Shown here: positions 40,956 through 49,992 of the stretch, one piece after another
Position numbering within the stretch: position 1 is the stretch's first letter
Layout of the letters: each line of letters begins with the position of its first letter
NCBI GenBank assembly: GCA_017416185.1
Contig: JAFQDF010000037.1
Coordinates: 64,001-113,992 of the forward strand
Length of the DNA stretch: 49,992 bases
Direction of reading: 5' to 3'
Source of the DNA: Clostridia bacterium
GTDB taxonomy: Bacteria; Bacillota; Clostridia; Oscillospirales; CAG-272
Position numbers and translations under genes: made by a program
The notes under the pieces: model-generated
What the model was told of the DNA's origin: nothing
What the model saw: only the letters and a program-made list of their open reading frames with translations
Databases searched by the model: none

Positions 40956-41984
40956 TTAGTACATTACGCCCATACACCACACTACCGCAAGTGCCGTCAG
41001 GGTTACAAGTGTATCTATGGTAACACCGTAGAACATAGGCTTAAGTCCTGCATTCTTAAAGTCGGTGATGCTTGTAGACAGGCCTATAGCCGCAAGTGCG
41101 GTGACCATAAGAAACTTGCTTGTGTTCTTGATAACACTTGCTGCCGCAACGGGAATACATCCCACGCTGTTAAGGATGGCAAGTGCCAGAAATCCGCATA
41201 TAAACCAAGGGATTATCTTTGTGAGCTTAACCTTTTCTCCCTTGTTTTCGGTATTAAGCTGCTTACGCTTGATACGCATACTGATATATGCAAAGACCAG
41301 AATGGTAGGGATGATGGCAACGGTTCGGGTGAGCTTGACCATAGTGGCAAAGTCCCCTGCCGCCTCGGAAAAAGCATATCCCGATGCAACAACGCTTGCG
41401 GTATCGTTGACCGACGTGCCTGCCCATATGCCGTACCCCATATCGCCCATACCGAGGAGCTTGCCCATAATGGGATACACTGCCACCATAATCATATCAA
41501 AAATAAAGGTAGAGGACATAGCAAAGGCAACGTCCTTATCGTCAGCTTCAATAACCGGAGCAAGAGCGGCTACTGCCGAGCCTCCGCATATTCCCGTTCC
41601 TGCGGAGATAAGGTTAGAGAGCTTCCAGTTAAGACCGAATAATTTACGTATAAAATATCCTCCGCCAAAGCACATAGCAAAGGTGAACAGCATTACAAAG
41701 AATGTCATCTTGCCCACGTTCATGATAGTACCTATGGAAAGGGATGCTCCTAAAAGAATAATGGCTAACTTTAATATCTTTTTTGAAGTGAATTTAAGAG
41801 AAGGTTTTATCCACGCGGGATGAAAAAAGCTATTGATCAAAGTACCCATAAACAGCGCTATGATAGATGCACCCAGTAGCCCTCCGGGGATAAGCTTCTC
41901 TAAAAGAACCGACACCACGGCAACTCCGAAGCATATTGCAATACCGAGAATAAAAAGAAGATTGCTTTTTACCTTTGAATTCAT
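40956..41984 (-). CDS. yeiH: YeiH-family membrane protein, putative sulfate exporter
   Basis: 342 residues with about ten membrane segments. Family blocks are LLGASIIALFMGTLI, AIILLGASLSIGTI, SAGTGICGGSAVAALAPVI and GIWAGTSVNDTASVVA. The family (UPF0324) is annotated as a putative sulfate/anion exporter; transport is not well proven. It is divergent from a LysR regulator, the same arrangement as yeiE-yeiH in enterobacteria. AAGGAGA precedes the ATG. Confidence 0.88.
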   Translation of the reverse strand: MNSKVKSNLLFILGIAICFGVAVVSVLLEKLIPGGLLGASIIALFMGTLINSFFHPAWIKPSLKFTSKKILKLAIILLGASLSIGTIMNVGKMTFFVMLFTFAMCFGGGYFIRKLFGLNWKLSNLISAGTGICGGSAVAALAPVIEADDKDVAFAMSSTFIFDMIMVAVYPIMGKLLGMGDMGYGIWAGTSVNDTASVVASGYAFSEAAGDFATMVKLTRTVAIIPTILVFAYISMRIKRKQLNTENKGEKVKLTKIIPWFICGFLALAILNSVGCIPVAAASVIKNTSKFLMVTALAAIGLSTSITDFKNAGLKPMFYGVTIDTLVTLTALAVVWCMGVMY

Positions 41985-42015
41985 AATTTTCTCCTTGTTT
42001 TTTACTTTTTCCTAT

Positions 42016-42045
42016 TTATTTTATCATAGAATTATGATAAAATAA
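42016..42045. promoter_or_regulatory. LysR-type operator between yeiH and its regulator
   Basis: Two perfect 13-base arms (TTATTTTATCATA / TATGATAAAATAA) flank GAAT. The core ATCATAGAATTATGAT fits the T-N11-A pattern of LysR sites. It should control both divergent genes. Confidence 0.75.
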
Positions 42046-42095
42046 AGTTATTATATGGAATGACCTCATTCTTTTTATTTATCGAAGGTGTCAAT

Positions 42096-42959
42096 ATGGA
42101 TCAAAAGCTACAAACCTTTCTGACCCTGTGTCAGACTATGAACTACCGTATAGCCGCAGAAAAGCTTCATCTGTCCCAGCCTGCGGTTACAAAGCAGATA
42201 CAGTCATTGGAGCGTACTTTACATACAAAGCTGTTTGTATATGACGGGCATACCCTGCACAAGACCGAAAAATGCTTACTGTTGGAGCGCTATGCCATAT
42301 CAATGCAATATCAGTTTGAGGAGCTGCAGTTGGCTATCACAGACAGAGAACGCTTAAAACTCAGGGTAGGGGCAACCAAAACCATAGGAGACTACGTTCT
42401 TATAGATGCTATCAAGGAGTATCTTATCTCTCCCGACCACGAGCTCTCGCTTGTAGTTGACAACACAAAAAATCTGTTACAGATGCTTGACGAAAACCGT
42501 CTGGACTTTGCGATTATCGAAGGAAGATTCAGCAAAACAAAATACGACCATTATCTTATGCGTATGGAGCCCTTTGTGGGTATATGTGCAAAAAACAGCC
42601 CTTTATGCGGTAAAAACGTAACGATAAATGAGCTTTTAAGTGAAACCATAATCGTACGAGAAGAGGGTTCGGGTACCCGAAGGATATTTGAAGAACGGCT
42701 GGTTGAGGCAGGATATGAGCTTGGTGACTTTTCAAGACAGGTATCTATCAGTAGCTTCGTATCTATAAAAGCGTTGGTACAAAGCGGTATAGGAATAAGC
42801 TTTTTATATCACTCGGTTATTGCAAACGACCCCTTGATAGGCACTTTTTCAGTTAACCCCTTGACCAAGCCTCATCCGTTCCACGTAGTATATACACAAA
42901 ACACCAATGTCAAGAGCTATTCTGAGCAATTTCTTTTAAGCTCACATAATAAAGATTGA
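42096..42959 (+). CDS. LysR-family regulator, probably of yeiH
   Basis: 287 residues from the ATG at 42096 (GAAGGTG upstream). Winged HTH at 1-60: [32 protein letters not shown] (two blocks). The effector domain follows (~88-287), with [24 protein letters not shown] and [13 protein letters not shown]. By analogy with YeiE/CysB-like regulators it may sense a sulfur compound or another anion. The operator palindrome in front is the likely binding site. Confidence 0.9.
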   Translation: MDQKLQTFLTLCQTMNYRIAAEKLHLSQPAVTKQIQSLERTLHTKLFVYDGHTLHKTEKCLLLERYAISMQYQFEELQLAITDRERLKLRVGATKTIGDYVLIDAIKEYLISPDHELSLVVDNTKNLLQMLDENRLDFAIIEGRFSKTKYDHYLMRMEPFVGICAKNSPLCGKNVTINELLSETIIVREEGSGTRRIFEERLVEAGYELGDFSRQVSISSFVSIKALVQSGIGISFLYHSVIANDPLIGTFSVNPLTKPHPFHVVYTQNTNVKSYSEQFLLSSHNKD

Positions 42960-42984
42960 AATATCGGTAAAGCTATGGTATAAT
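42956..42984 (+). promoter_or_regulatory. uvrB promoter
   Basis: TTGAAA (42956-42961) overlaps the lysR stop region. A 17-base spacer and TATAAT (42979-42984) with extended TGG follow. No GAAC-N4-GTTC site is visible, so SOS control is not evident. Confidence 0.75.
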
Positions 42985-43017
42985 AATACGATAGAAAACT
43001 ATTTCACGAGGAAAGCT

Positions 43018-44997
43018 ATGCAGGATAAAAAGTTTAAGTTAGTTTCTCCATATTCTCCAACCGGCGACCAGCCCCAGGCTATAGACAAGCTCTCGGCAGG
43101 AGTTGAAGCAGGACTTGACAAGCAGGTGCTGCTTGGTGTAACAGGCTCGGGTAAGACCTTTACTATGGCTAATATTATTGCCAACGTCAACAAGCCTACA
43201 CTTGTTTTGGCGCACAATAAGACCCTTGCGGCTCAGCTATGTGCCGAGTTCAAGGAATTCTTTCCCGAGAATGCGGTGGAATATTTCGTTTCCTACTACG
43301 ATTACTACCAGCCCGAGGCATATATCCCCGGTAAGGACACCTATATCGAGAAGGATTCCTCGGTCAATGACGAAATAGATAAATTAAGACATTCTGCTAC
43401 CTCGGCTCTCTTTGAAAGACGGGATGTTATAGTGGTATCCTCGGTATCCTGTATATATACTCTCGGTGATCCAAACGAGTATAACAGTATGCTCATCGGC
43501 ATCCGTGTGGGCGGTATAATGGACCGCGACGAGTTTATCCGCCGACTTATAGCAATAAAATATGACCGAAACGACATAAACTTCACCCGTAACAAATTCC
43601 GTGTGCGTGGTGACGTAGTGGAGGTGTTCCCTGCTTCAGCCGACAACGTGGGTACGAGAGTAGAGTTCTTTGATGACGAGATAACGAGAATAAGCGAGTT
43701 CAACATCGTCACGGGAAAGGTGATACAGGATATTTCATACACCGCTATCTTCCCCGCCACCCACTATGCGGTCTCCGACGAGCGCCGAGAACAGGCTCTT
43801 GAGGAAATAGAACGTGAGATGGAGGAGCGGGTTGAATATTTCAAGGCAAACAACAAGCTCATAGAGGCACAGCGTATAGAGGAGCGAACTCTCTATGACC
43901 TTGAGATGATGCGGGAGATAGGCTACTGCTCGGGAATTGAGAACTATTCACGTGTTCTTTCAGGCAGAAAGCCCGGATCTGTTCCCTATACCCTGCTTGA
44001 CTATTTTCCTAAAGATTTTCTGCTGTTTGTGGATGAATCTCACGTTACCCTGCCTCAGGTAAGGGGTATGAGCGGCGGTGACAGAGCAAGAAAGCAGAAT
44101 CTTGTGGATTACGGCTTCCGCCTTCCCTCGGCATATGATAACAGACCCCTTGTTTTTGAGGAATTTGAGGACAAGTTAAACCAGACCATATACGTAAGTG
44201 CCACACCAGGACCCTACGAAAAGGAACACACTAAACAGACAGTAGAGCAGATAATACGCCCCACAGGACTTCTTGACCCCGAGGTAGAGGTAAGAGGAGT
44301 CGAGGGACAGATAGACGACCTTATAGGTGAGATAAGAGAACGAACCGAGAGAGGCGAACGTGTACTTGTCACCACCCTTACAAAAAAGATGGCGGAGGAC
44401 TTGACCGAGTTCCTTGAGCTTAATCTTATAAAGGTAAAATACATTCACCATAACGTAGAGACTATGGAGCGTACCGAGATAATCCGTGATCTGCGTTTGG
44501 GTGTATTCGACGTGCTTGTAGGCATTAACCTCTTAAGAGAAGGCTTGGATATACCCGAAGTTTCCCTTGTAGCTATACTTGATGCAGACAAGGAAGGATT
44601 ACTGCGTAGTGAGACCGCCCTTATACAGACCATAGGACGAGCTGCACGTAACGTCAACGGCAAGGTCATAATGTATGCGGAAAAGATCACAAAGGCTATG
44701 CAGACCGCAATAGACGAGACCAACCGCCGACGTTCAATACAGGAGGCATATAACCGCGAAAACGGAATCGAGCCCAAGAGCGTACAAAAGACGGTACGTG
44801 ACCTGATACAGATAGGTGTCAAGGACAAAAAAGGCAAAAAGGAAGCTCCGAAAAAGATGTCCCCGAAGCAAAAAGCCGCCCTTATCGAGCAGCTTAATGC
44901 AGAAATGCGTGAGGCTGCGGCTGCCCTTGACTTTGAACAGGCTGCGATCATCCGTGACCGCATAACTGCAATTAAGGAAGAAATCAACAACTCATAA
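43018..44997 (+). CDS. uvrB: UvrABC excinuclease subunit B
   Basis: UvrB (659 residues) is the DNA-damage verification helicase of nucleotide excision repair. Walker A is GVTGSGKTF near residues 37-45. The damage-contact hairpin region includes [13 protein letters not shown]. Walker B is FVDESHV. Helicase motif VI is QTIGRAARN. The C-terminal UVR motif is [16 protein letters not shown], for UvrC binding. All parts are present and the length is normal. It is followed by a terminator and uvrA. Its first ~220 bases recur in diverged form at 39541-39800. Confidence 0.98.
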   Translation: MQDKKFKLVSPYSPTGDQPQAIDKLSAGVEAGLDKQVLLGVTGSGKTFTMANIIANVNKPTLVLAHNKTLAAQLCAEFKEFFPENAVEYFVSYYDYYQPEAYIPGKDTYIEKDSSVNDEIDKLRHSATSALFERRDVIVVSSVSCIYTLGDPNEYNSMLIGIRVGGIMDRDEFIRRLIAIKYDRNDINFTRNKFRVRGDVVEVFPASADNVGTRVEFFDDEITRISEFNIVTGKVIQDISYTAIFPATHYAVSDERREQALEEIEREMEERVEYFKANNKLIEAQRIEERTLYDLEMMREIGYCSGIENYSRVLSGRKPGSVPYTLLDYFPKDFLLFVDESHVTLPQVRGMSGGDRARKQNLVDYGFRLPSAYDNRPLVFEEFEDKLNQTIYVSATPGPYEKEHTKQTVEQIIRPTGLLDPEVEVRGVEGQIDDLIGEIRERTERGERVLVTTLTKKMAEDLTEFLELNLIKVKYIHHNVETMERTEIIRDLRLGVFDVLVGINLLREGLDIPEVSLVAILDADKEGLLRSETALIQTIGRAARNVNGKVIMYAEKITKAMQTAIDETNRRRSIQEAYNRENGIEPKSVQKTVRDLIQIGVKDKKGKKEAPKKMSPKQKAALIEQLNAEMREAAAALDFEQAAIIRDRITAIKEEINNS

Positions 44998-45025
44998 AAA
45001 TCAGCGAATAATATCGCTGATTTTT
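44996..45025 (+). terminator. uvrB terminator
   Basis: AAAAATCAGCGA pairs with TCGCTGATTTTT across a 6-base loop, directly after the stop codon. Its core AAAAATCAG is shared with the terminators at 39480 and 40917. Confidence 0.88.
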
Positions 45026-45027
45026 TC

Positions 45028-45056
45028 TTTATTTATTCATTTATCTGTGGTATAAT
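45028..45056 (+). promoter_or_regulatory. uvrA promoter
   Basis: TATAAT (45051-45056) has an extended TGG and the same following bases as the uvrB promoter (AATA.GATAGAAAA). The -35 is weak (TTTATT). The two promoters look like copies of one design, with no LexA site seen. Confidence 0.6.
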
Positions 45057-45102
45057 AATATGATAGAAAATATTTTTTAAATTTTCCTTATGGAGTTACC
45101 GT

Positions 45103-47943
45103 ATGTCTAATAAGAATTTAACCATTACAGGTGCAAGAGTACACAACCTAAAAAACGTGGATATTACTATCCCCCGTGACAAGCTGGTGGTATTTACAGG
45201 GCTGTCCGGCTCGGGTAAGTCCTCTCTTGCCTTTGATACCATATATGCTGAGGGTCACAGGAGATTTGTTGAGTCGCTGTCCTCCTATGCCAGAATGTTC
45301 TTAGGACAGCTTGACAAACCTGATATTGATTCCATAGAGGGTCTGTCTCCCGCTATTTCCATCGACCAAAAGACTACTTCAAAGAATCCCCGTTCAACCG
45401 TTGGTACTGTTACTGAGATATATGATTATCTCCGTCTTTTATATGCAAGAGTAGGTATTCCCCACTGTCCCATATGCGGGCGTGAGATAAGACAGCAGAC
45501 GGTGGATCAGATCATCGACAAAATAATGTCTTTGCCCGAGGGAACGAGATTTATGGTTCTTGCTCCCGTTGTCAAGGCAAAGAAGGGTATGCACGAAAAG
45601 GTCTTTGAAAAGGCACGCAAAAGCGGTTATGTCCGTGTACGTGTTGACGGTATAATGTATGATCTCAGCGAAGAGATATCTCTTGACAAAAACATCAAGC
45701 ATACCGTTGAGATAGTTATAGACCGCCTTGTTATGCGTGAAAGCATACGTTCAAGATTATCCGACTCTTTAGAAAACGCTCTTTCTCTTACCGAGGGTAT
45801 CGTAGGCGTTGCCATAGTGACCCGTGAAGGTGAGGAATATGAGGGAGAAACAGAGCTTTCCTTCTCTCTGAACTATGCCTGCGAGGAACACGGCATAAGT
45901 ATAGGCGAGCTGTCCCCCCGTATGTTCTCCTTCAACAATCCCTTAGGTGCCTGCCCCGAGTGTCTGGGTATAGGTACTTTGTCCCGCATATCCTACGAGC
46001 GTATTATCCCTAACAAGGAGCTTACACTGCGTGAGGGTGCGATACAGGTAAACGGCTTTAAAACTATGGACGAGTTCTCCTGGACGGGCCCCGTGCTTAT
46101 CGAGGTAGGTAAGAAATACGGCTTCGACCTTGATACGAGAATATGTGATTACTCTCCAAAGGCGCTTGAGGTAATGCTCTACGGCTGTGACGAGCTCTTT
46201 GACGTAGTTCGCTATTTTGACGGTGTAGGACATCCTGCAAAGAATATCAAGTTTGACGGCATCGTCAACATTATGCAGCAGAGGTTTGAACAGTCACAGA
46301 ACGAGTATTATCAGGAGTTTATCGACGAGGTTCCCTGCCCCAAGTGTAAGGGAATGAGGCTGTCAAAGGAAATATTAAGCGTTACGGTCGGCGGCAAAAA
46401 CATTCACGAATTCTGTGCTCAGTCTGTTACAGAGGCTATAAATTTTGTAAATGAACTTCAGTTCACCGAAACCGAAATGAAGATAGCCAAGGAGATAATC
46501 AAGGAAATTAAGTCCAGACTCGAATTTATGATGAACGTGGGACTTGATTACCTTACCCTTAACCGTAAGGCGGGAACGCTGTCCGGCGGCGAGGCTCAGA
46601 GAATAAGGCTTGCCACCCAGATAGGCTCCTCTCTTATGGGTGTTCTTTATATACTTGACGAGCCAAGCATCGGACTTCATCAGCGTGATAACGGTAAACT
46701 CATAGATACACTCAAAAAGCTCCGTGACGTGGGTAACAGCCTTATAGTGGTTGAACACGATGAGGAGACTATGCTGGAATCCGACTATATCGTTGATATC
46801 GGTCCAGGTGCGGGTATCCACGGCGGTCATATCGTTTCCCAAGGTACACCTGCCGAGATAATGGCAGATGAAAACTCTATAACGGGCAGATTCCTGTCGG
46901 GCAAAGAAAAAATAGAGATTCCCAAAACCCGCAGATCGGGTAACGGAAAAACCATTAAGATAATAGGTGCAAAAGAAAACAATCTTAAGAACGTTGACGT
47001 TGAGATCCCCTTAGGTGAGTTCGTATGTGTAACCGGTGTTTCAGGCTCGGGCAAGTCCTCACTTATAAATGCTATACTCAAGCGCTCACTTTCCCATACC
47101 CTTAACCGTGCTATCTCCTTTCCCGGAAAGCACGACCGCATCGAGGGTACCGAGCATCTTGACAAGGTAATCGATATAGATCAGGCTCCCATCGGCAGAA
47201 CTCCCCGTTCAAATCCTGCCACATATACAGGTGTATTTACAGACCTCCGTGAGCTTTTTGCCTCTACACCCGATGCAAAGCAGAGAGGCTACAAGGCAAA
47301 CCGTTTCTCGTTCAATCTAAAAGGGGGACGCTGTGAAGCCTGCGAGGGCGACGGCGTTAAGAAGATAGAAATGCACTTCCTGCCCGACGTATACGTTACC
47401 TGTGACGTATGTAAGGGTCAGAGATATAACCGCGATACTCTTGAAGTAAAATATAAGGGCAAGAACATCTACGACGTACTTGATATGAGTGTTGAGGAGG
47501 CCCTTGAGTTTTTCTCGTCTCTGCCTAAGATCAAGCGTAAGCTCCAGACTCTCTATGACGTGGGACTTGGTTATATCAAGCTGGGACAGTCCTCCACACA
47601 GCTTTCGGGTGGTGAGGCTCAGCGTGTAAAGCTTGCAACAGAATTGTCGAAACGCTCTACAGGTAAGACAATATACATTCTTGACGAGCCTACGACCGGA
47701 TTGCACGCAGCAGACGTAAAGAAGCTTATTGAGGTGCTTCAAAGATTGGTTGACACCGGAAATACAGTTGTCGTTATCGAGCATAACCTTGATATGATAA
47801 AGACCGCTGACTATATAATCGACCTCGGCCCCGAGGGCGGTGACAAGGGCGGTACCGTTGTTGCAACAGGTACACCCGAGGAGGTTGCAAAATGCAAGAA
47901 ATCCTATACGGGACAGTATCTTTCTAAAATATTGAAACGATAA
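45103..47943 (+). CDS. uvrA: UvrABC excinuclease subunit A
   Basis: UvrA (946 residues) is the damage-recognition ATPase that loads UvrB. It has two ABC modules, with Walker [10 protein letters not shown] (near 32) and GVSGSGKSS (near 645). The ABC signatures read [12 protein letters not shown] and [12 protein letters not shown]. Zinc fingers include [13 protein letters not shown] and [15 protein letters not shown]. Walker B is [14 protein letters not shown] and [14 protein letters not shown]. It has its own promoter although it follows uvrB. A repeat of the second family begins after its stop. Confidence 0.98.
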   Translation: MSNKNLTITGARVHNLKNVDITIPRDKLVVFTGLSGSGKSSLAFDTIYAEGHRRFVESLSSYARMFLGQLDKPDIDSIEGLSPAISIDQKTTSKNPRSTVGTVTEIYDYLRLLYARVGIPHCPICGREIRQQTVDQIIDKIMSLPEGTRFMVLAPVVKAKKGMHEKVFEKARKSGYVRVRVDGIMYDLSEEISLDKNIKHTVEIVIDRLVMRESIRSRLSDSLENALSLTEGIVGVAIVTREGEEYEGETELSFSLNYACEEHGISIGELSPRMFSFNNPLGACPECLGIGTLSRISYERIIPNKELTLREGAIQVNGFKTMDEFSWTGPVLIEVGKKYGFDLDTRICDYSPKALEVMLYGCDELFDVVRYFDGVGHPAKNIKFDGIVNIMQQRFEQSQNEYYQEFIDEVPCPKCKGMRLSKEILSVTVGGKNIHEFCAQSVTEAINFVNELQFTETEMKIAKEIIKEIKSRLEFMMNVGLDYLTLNRKAGTLSGGEAQRIRLATQIGSSLMGVLYILDEPSIGLHQRDNGKLIDTLKKLRDVGNSLIVVEHDEETMLESDYIVDIGPGAGIHGGHIVSQGTPAEIMADENSITGRFLSGKEKIEIPKTRRSGNGKTIKIIGAKENNLKNVDVEIPLGEFVCVTGVSGSGKSSLINAILKRSLSHTLNRAISFPGKHDRIEGTEHLDKVIDIDQAPIGRTPRSNPATYTGVFTDLRELFASTPDAKQRGYKANRFSFNLKGGRCEACEGDGVKKIEMHFLPDVYVTCDVCKGQRYNRDTLEVKYKGKNIYDVLDMSVEEALEFFSSLPKIKRKLQTLYDVGLGYIKLGQSSTQLSGGEAQRVKLATELSKRSTGKTIYILDEPTTGLHAADVKKLIEVLQRLVDTGNTVVVIEHNLDMIKTADYIIDLGPEGGDKGGTVVATGTPEEVAKCKKSYTGQYLSKILKR

Positions 47944-47947
47944 AAAA

Positions 47948-48020
47948 GGGGCAAGTTGCCCCACACATACTGCGCTAGTTTGTTCAGTAATACAAATCAC
48001 ACGCCACAATGTAATTTCCT
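47948..48020 (+). repeat. Second repeat family, copy 2, after uvrA
   Basis: GGGGC-AAGTT-GCCCC, CATACTGCGC and CAAATCACACG follow in the same order as at 32318-32395. The stem has compensating changes (T-A in copy 1, C-G in copy 2). Confidence 0.65.
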
Positions 48021-48037
48021 ATATATATAAAATAGTA

Positions 48038-48077
48038 AAGCGAGTAAATTCAATCTTCAGATTGAATTTGCTCGCTT
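48038..48077 (-). terminator. Long hairpin folding over the stop codon of the second VanZ-like gene
   Basis: A 19-base stem (one G-T pair) is made from the last codons of the gene and their near-complement just after the stop, with almost no loop. Confidence 0.75.
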
Positions 48078-48533
48078 CTTTATTATAAGCTTATATAATA
48101 TGAAAATAATAATACAACCTAAAGCCACTCCTGCCGAATCGAGAATAACGTCGGATATCTGTCCGCTGCGTCCGGGGACATAAAGCTGGTGTATCTCGTC
48201 ACTTATTGCATAGAGTGTACCTATGCCGTAGGAGATAAGTGAAAATTTTTTTATATGCTGTGCCATTGCAAGGCTGATAAGTATTCCTAAAAGGGTGTAT
48301 ACCGAAAAATGTGCTGTTTTTCTTATAAAATACTGGTTTTGTTCGATTATATGCTGTTGTTTTGCTTCATCAAAATTCTTAAAGCCGGGATATATAATAT
48401 TAAATATGGCTCTTAACGTATTTCCGCTGGTTTCGGTAGACTCTGCTGCCGGCTCGGCTGACATAGAAAATATGAAGCCCATCCAACCTATGACAAGCGC
48501 CCATAATATAATGCAAATAATTATTTTTTTCAT
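48057..48533 (-). CDS. VanZ-family membrane protein (second of a pair)
   Basis: 158 residues from the ATG at 48533, whose frame overlaps the previous stop by 4 bases; an upstream extension in the same frame is unlikely. Membrane segments lie near 2-24, 72-90, 92-115 and 130-152. VanZ-like core: RKTAHFSVYTLLGILISL, then DEIHQLYVPGRSGQISDVILDSAG. VanZ proteins alter envelope permeability to glycopeptides in vanA clusters, but stand-alone members have no settled role. No other van gene is nearby. Confidence 0.88.
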   Translation of the reverse strand: MKKIIICIILWALVIGWMGFIFSMSAEPAAESTETSGNTLRAIFNIIYPGFKNFDEAKQQHIIEQNQYFIRKTAHFSVYTLLGILISLAMAQHIKKFSLISYGIGTLYAISDEIHQLYVPGRSGQISDVILDSAGVALGCIIIFILYKLIIKKRANSI

Positions 48534-49009
48534 TTTCTTTTTAATCTGTTTACTACCGTATAAGTCAAATAAACAAGAGCGCATCCTAAAACAGAACCAA
48601 CAATATCGGTGCCCAGGTCATCCCACTGAAATGCTCTGCCGGGAATATATATTTGAAAAAGTTCATCGGCAAACGAACACAATACCGTCAGCGACAAGGG
48701 TAGTATAATTCTTATTTTTATCTTATTAAAGCTATACAGGCTTGCCGCAGTCACAAGGATTCCCAACACGGCAAACATCGAAAAATGTGCAGTTTGGCGG
48801 ATGTTATATTGATAATAGTCTATAAAATTTTTGGTATGTACCTCATCCGTTCTTTTAGCTTCATCCTGGGATATTTCATGTATCTTCTCAAGAACATCAC
48901 TGCTCATTTTGTGTGACGCAGTACCGGACTGGGCAGACATAAAAAATATTACACCCATCCAACACAATACAAGTACCCACAATATAATACTAATTGTTTT
49001 TTTCTTCAT
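48530..49009 (-). CDS. VanZ-family membrane protein (first of a pair)
   Basis: 159 residues from the ATG at 49009. It has the same plan as its neighbour: MKKKTISIILWVLVLCWMGV at the N-terminus, RQTAHFSMFAVLGILV, and DELFQIYIPGRAFQWDDLGTDIVG. The two are tandem paralogues with a 4-base overlap. It lies 63 bases after tuf, separated by a hairpin without a strong T-tract, so read-through from tuf is possible. Confidence 0.88.
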   Translation of the reverse strand: MKKKTISIILWVLVLCWMGVIFFMSAQSGTASHKMSSDVLEKIHEISQDEAKRTDEVHTKNFIDYYQYNIRQTAHFSMFAVLGILVTAASLYSFNKIKIRIILPLSLTVLCSFADELFQIYIPGRAFQWDDLGTDIVGSVLGCALVYLTYTVVNRLKRK

Positions 49010-49028
49010 ACTACAATCATATGCAAAC

Positions 49029-49052
49029 AAGGAAAGTCCTAAGACTTTCCTT
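49029..49052 (-). terminator. Hairpin after tuf
   Basis: AAGGAAAGTC and its exact complement form a 10-base stem with a 4-base loop 20 bases after the tuf stop. The T-tract after it is weak. Confidence 0.7.
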
Positions 49053-49072
49053 GGAATGCAATTTAATTGAAA

Positions 49073-49992
49073 TTAGTCGTTGATCTCGATAACAACGCCG
49101 GAACCAACTGTTCTACCACCCTCACGGATAGCGAAACGGAGACCCTTCTCAATAGCGATAGGTGTGATAAGCTCAACGCCCATGTCAACGTTATCGCCGG
49201 GACGGCACATCTCGGTGCCTTCGGGAAGAGTGATGATACCGGTAACGTCGGTTGTTCTGAAGTAGAACTGAGGTCTGTAGCCGGAGAAGAAGGGCTTCTT
49301 ACGGCCGCCTTCCTTTTCGGTAAGAACGTAAACCTGACCAACGAACTTGGTGTGAGGATGAACGGAACCGGGCTTACAGAGAACCTGACCACGCTCGATA
49401 CCCTTCTTGTCGATACCACGGAGGAGGAGACCTACGTTGTCACCAGCCTCAGCCTGATCCATCATCTTGTGGAACATCTCAACACCGGTAACGGTTGTTG
49501 TCTGCTTCTCTTCGGTAAGACCAACGATTTCAACAACGTCGCCTACCTTGATGGTACCACGCTCTACTCTACCGGTAGCAACGGTACCACGACCGGAAAT
49601 GGAGAATACGTCCTCAACAGGGAGAAGGAAGTCAAGGTCAGCCTTTCTCTCGGGAGTAGGAATGTAAGAGTCAACCTGGTTCATAAGCTCAACGATAGGA
49701 GCGTATACAGGATCGTTGATGTCGGTGGACTCGCTGAGAAGTGCCTCACGAGCGGAACCACGAACGATAGGAAGATCATCGCCGGGGAAGTCGTACTGAG
49801 AAAGAAGATCTCTGATCTCCATCTCAACGAGCTCGAGGAGCTCTTCGTCATCAACAAGGTCGGTCTTGTTCATGAATACTACGAGTGCGGGAACGTCAAC
49901 CTGACGAGCGAGGAGCACGTGCTCACGGGTCTGCTGGAGAGGACCGTCAGTACCTGCAACAACGAGGATAGCGCCGTCCATCTGAGCAGCAC
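49073..49992 (-). CDS. tuf: Elongation factor Tu (5' end outside window)
   Basis: EF-Tu delivers aminoacyl-tRNA to the ribosome. The window holds the last ~306 residues, from [17 protein letters not shown] in the G domain through the C-terminus. The NKTD guanine-specificity motif, SAREALL (G5) and domains 2 and 3 ([31 protein letters not shown]) are all present. About 95 N-terminal residues with the P-loop lie past the edge. Codon use is strongly optimised, as expected. Confidence 0.98.
   Translation of the reverse strand, partial: AAQMDGAILVVAGTDGPLQQTREHVLLARQVDVPALVVFMNKTDLVDDEELLELVEMEIRDLLSQYDFPGDDLPIVRGSAREALLSESTDINDPVYAPIVELMNQVDSYIPTPERKADLDFLLPVEDVFSISGRGTVATGRVERGTIKVGDVVEIVGLTEEKQTTTVTGVEMFHKMMDQAEAGDNVGLLLRGIDKKGIERGQVLCKPGSVHPHTKFVGQVYVLTEKEGGRKKPFFSGYRPQFYFRTTDVTGIITLPEGTEMCRPGDNVDMGVELITPIAIEKGLRFAIREGGRTVGSGVVIEIND

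Noticed and set aside
42940..45102. SOS boxes at uvrB and uvrA
   Set aside because: No GAAC-N4-GTTC-like site was found in either promoter region, unlike lexA.

Overview
The window reads as chromosome of a low-to-mid GC Gram-positive Clostridia bacterium, probably from the Oscillospirales or a neighbouring gut lineage. The evidence is a short-form HisG with HisZ, a class-2 ArgC, LexA with a Gram-positive type SOS box, SLH and BspA-like leucine-rich surface proteins, tandem VanZ-like proteins, and sigma-A promoters of the form TTGACA/TTGAAA-17-TATAAT, many with an extended TGn -10. This placement is inferred from gene content and needs a tree to confirm it. No tRNA, rRNA, CRISPR array, transposase or phage gene was seen.

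Layout. (1) 1-4747, minus: a very large secreted protein cut by the window edge, with three ~1 kb beta-helix-like repeats, a purple-acid-phosphatase-like metallophosphoesterase and a DUF2341 domain. (2) 4890-17593, minus: one uninterrupted biosynthetic array, argC-J-B-D-F followed by hisZ-G-D-C-B-H-A-F-IE. Most junctions overlap by 1-4 bases, and one consensus promoter lies before argC. It covers glutamate to citrulline and nearly all of histidine synthesis. Histidinol-phosphatase, argG and argH are not in the window. (3) 17898-23523: a secreted leucine-rich protein, a sugar isomerase/oxidoreductase pair, lexA with its SOS operator, and an M14 peptidase. (4) 23603-27580, minus: a 1325-residue SLH-anchored protein that joins an alkaline-phosphatase-superfamily domain to a phosphodiester-glycosidase domain. 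(5) 27786-32326, plus: a three-gene operon with strongly biased codon use (zinc dehydrogenase, aldolase/SDR fusion, PHP protein), probably a sugar-phosphate pathway. (6) 32428-39491: a signalling-type island with an ECF sigma factor and membrane partner, an SGNH hydrolase overlapping a Ser/Thr kinase, two related lipoproteins, a membrane protein, two HTH-type proteins and a zinc-ribbon/leucine-rich membrane protein. (7) 39518-47943: a chimeric ORF made from a second uvrB 5' end joined to an SGNH 3' end, a Gfo/Idh/MocA oxidoreductase, yeiH with a divergent LysR regulator, then uvrB and uvrA. (8) 48057-49992, minus: two VanZ-like genes downstream of tuf, which is cut by the window edge.

The most unusual signals are non-coding. 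A dispersed element made of seven-base repeats, a TTAAGGA-like box and a hairpin of variable sequence sits directly after stop codons, reading in the sense of the upstream gene, in about six places. Other short repeat families and several hairpins that fold over stop codons also sit at gene 3' ends. The second standout is the uvrB/SGNH fusion: its differences from the intact uvrB are mostly at synonymous sites, and it places a uvrB-type start region upstream of an unrelated oxidoreductase. The third is the fused arg-his array.
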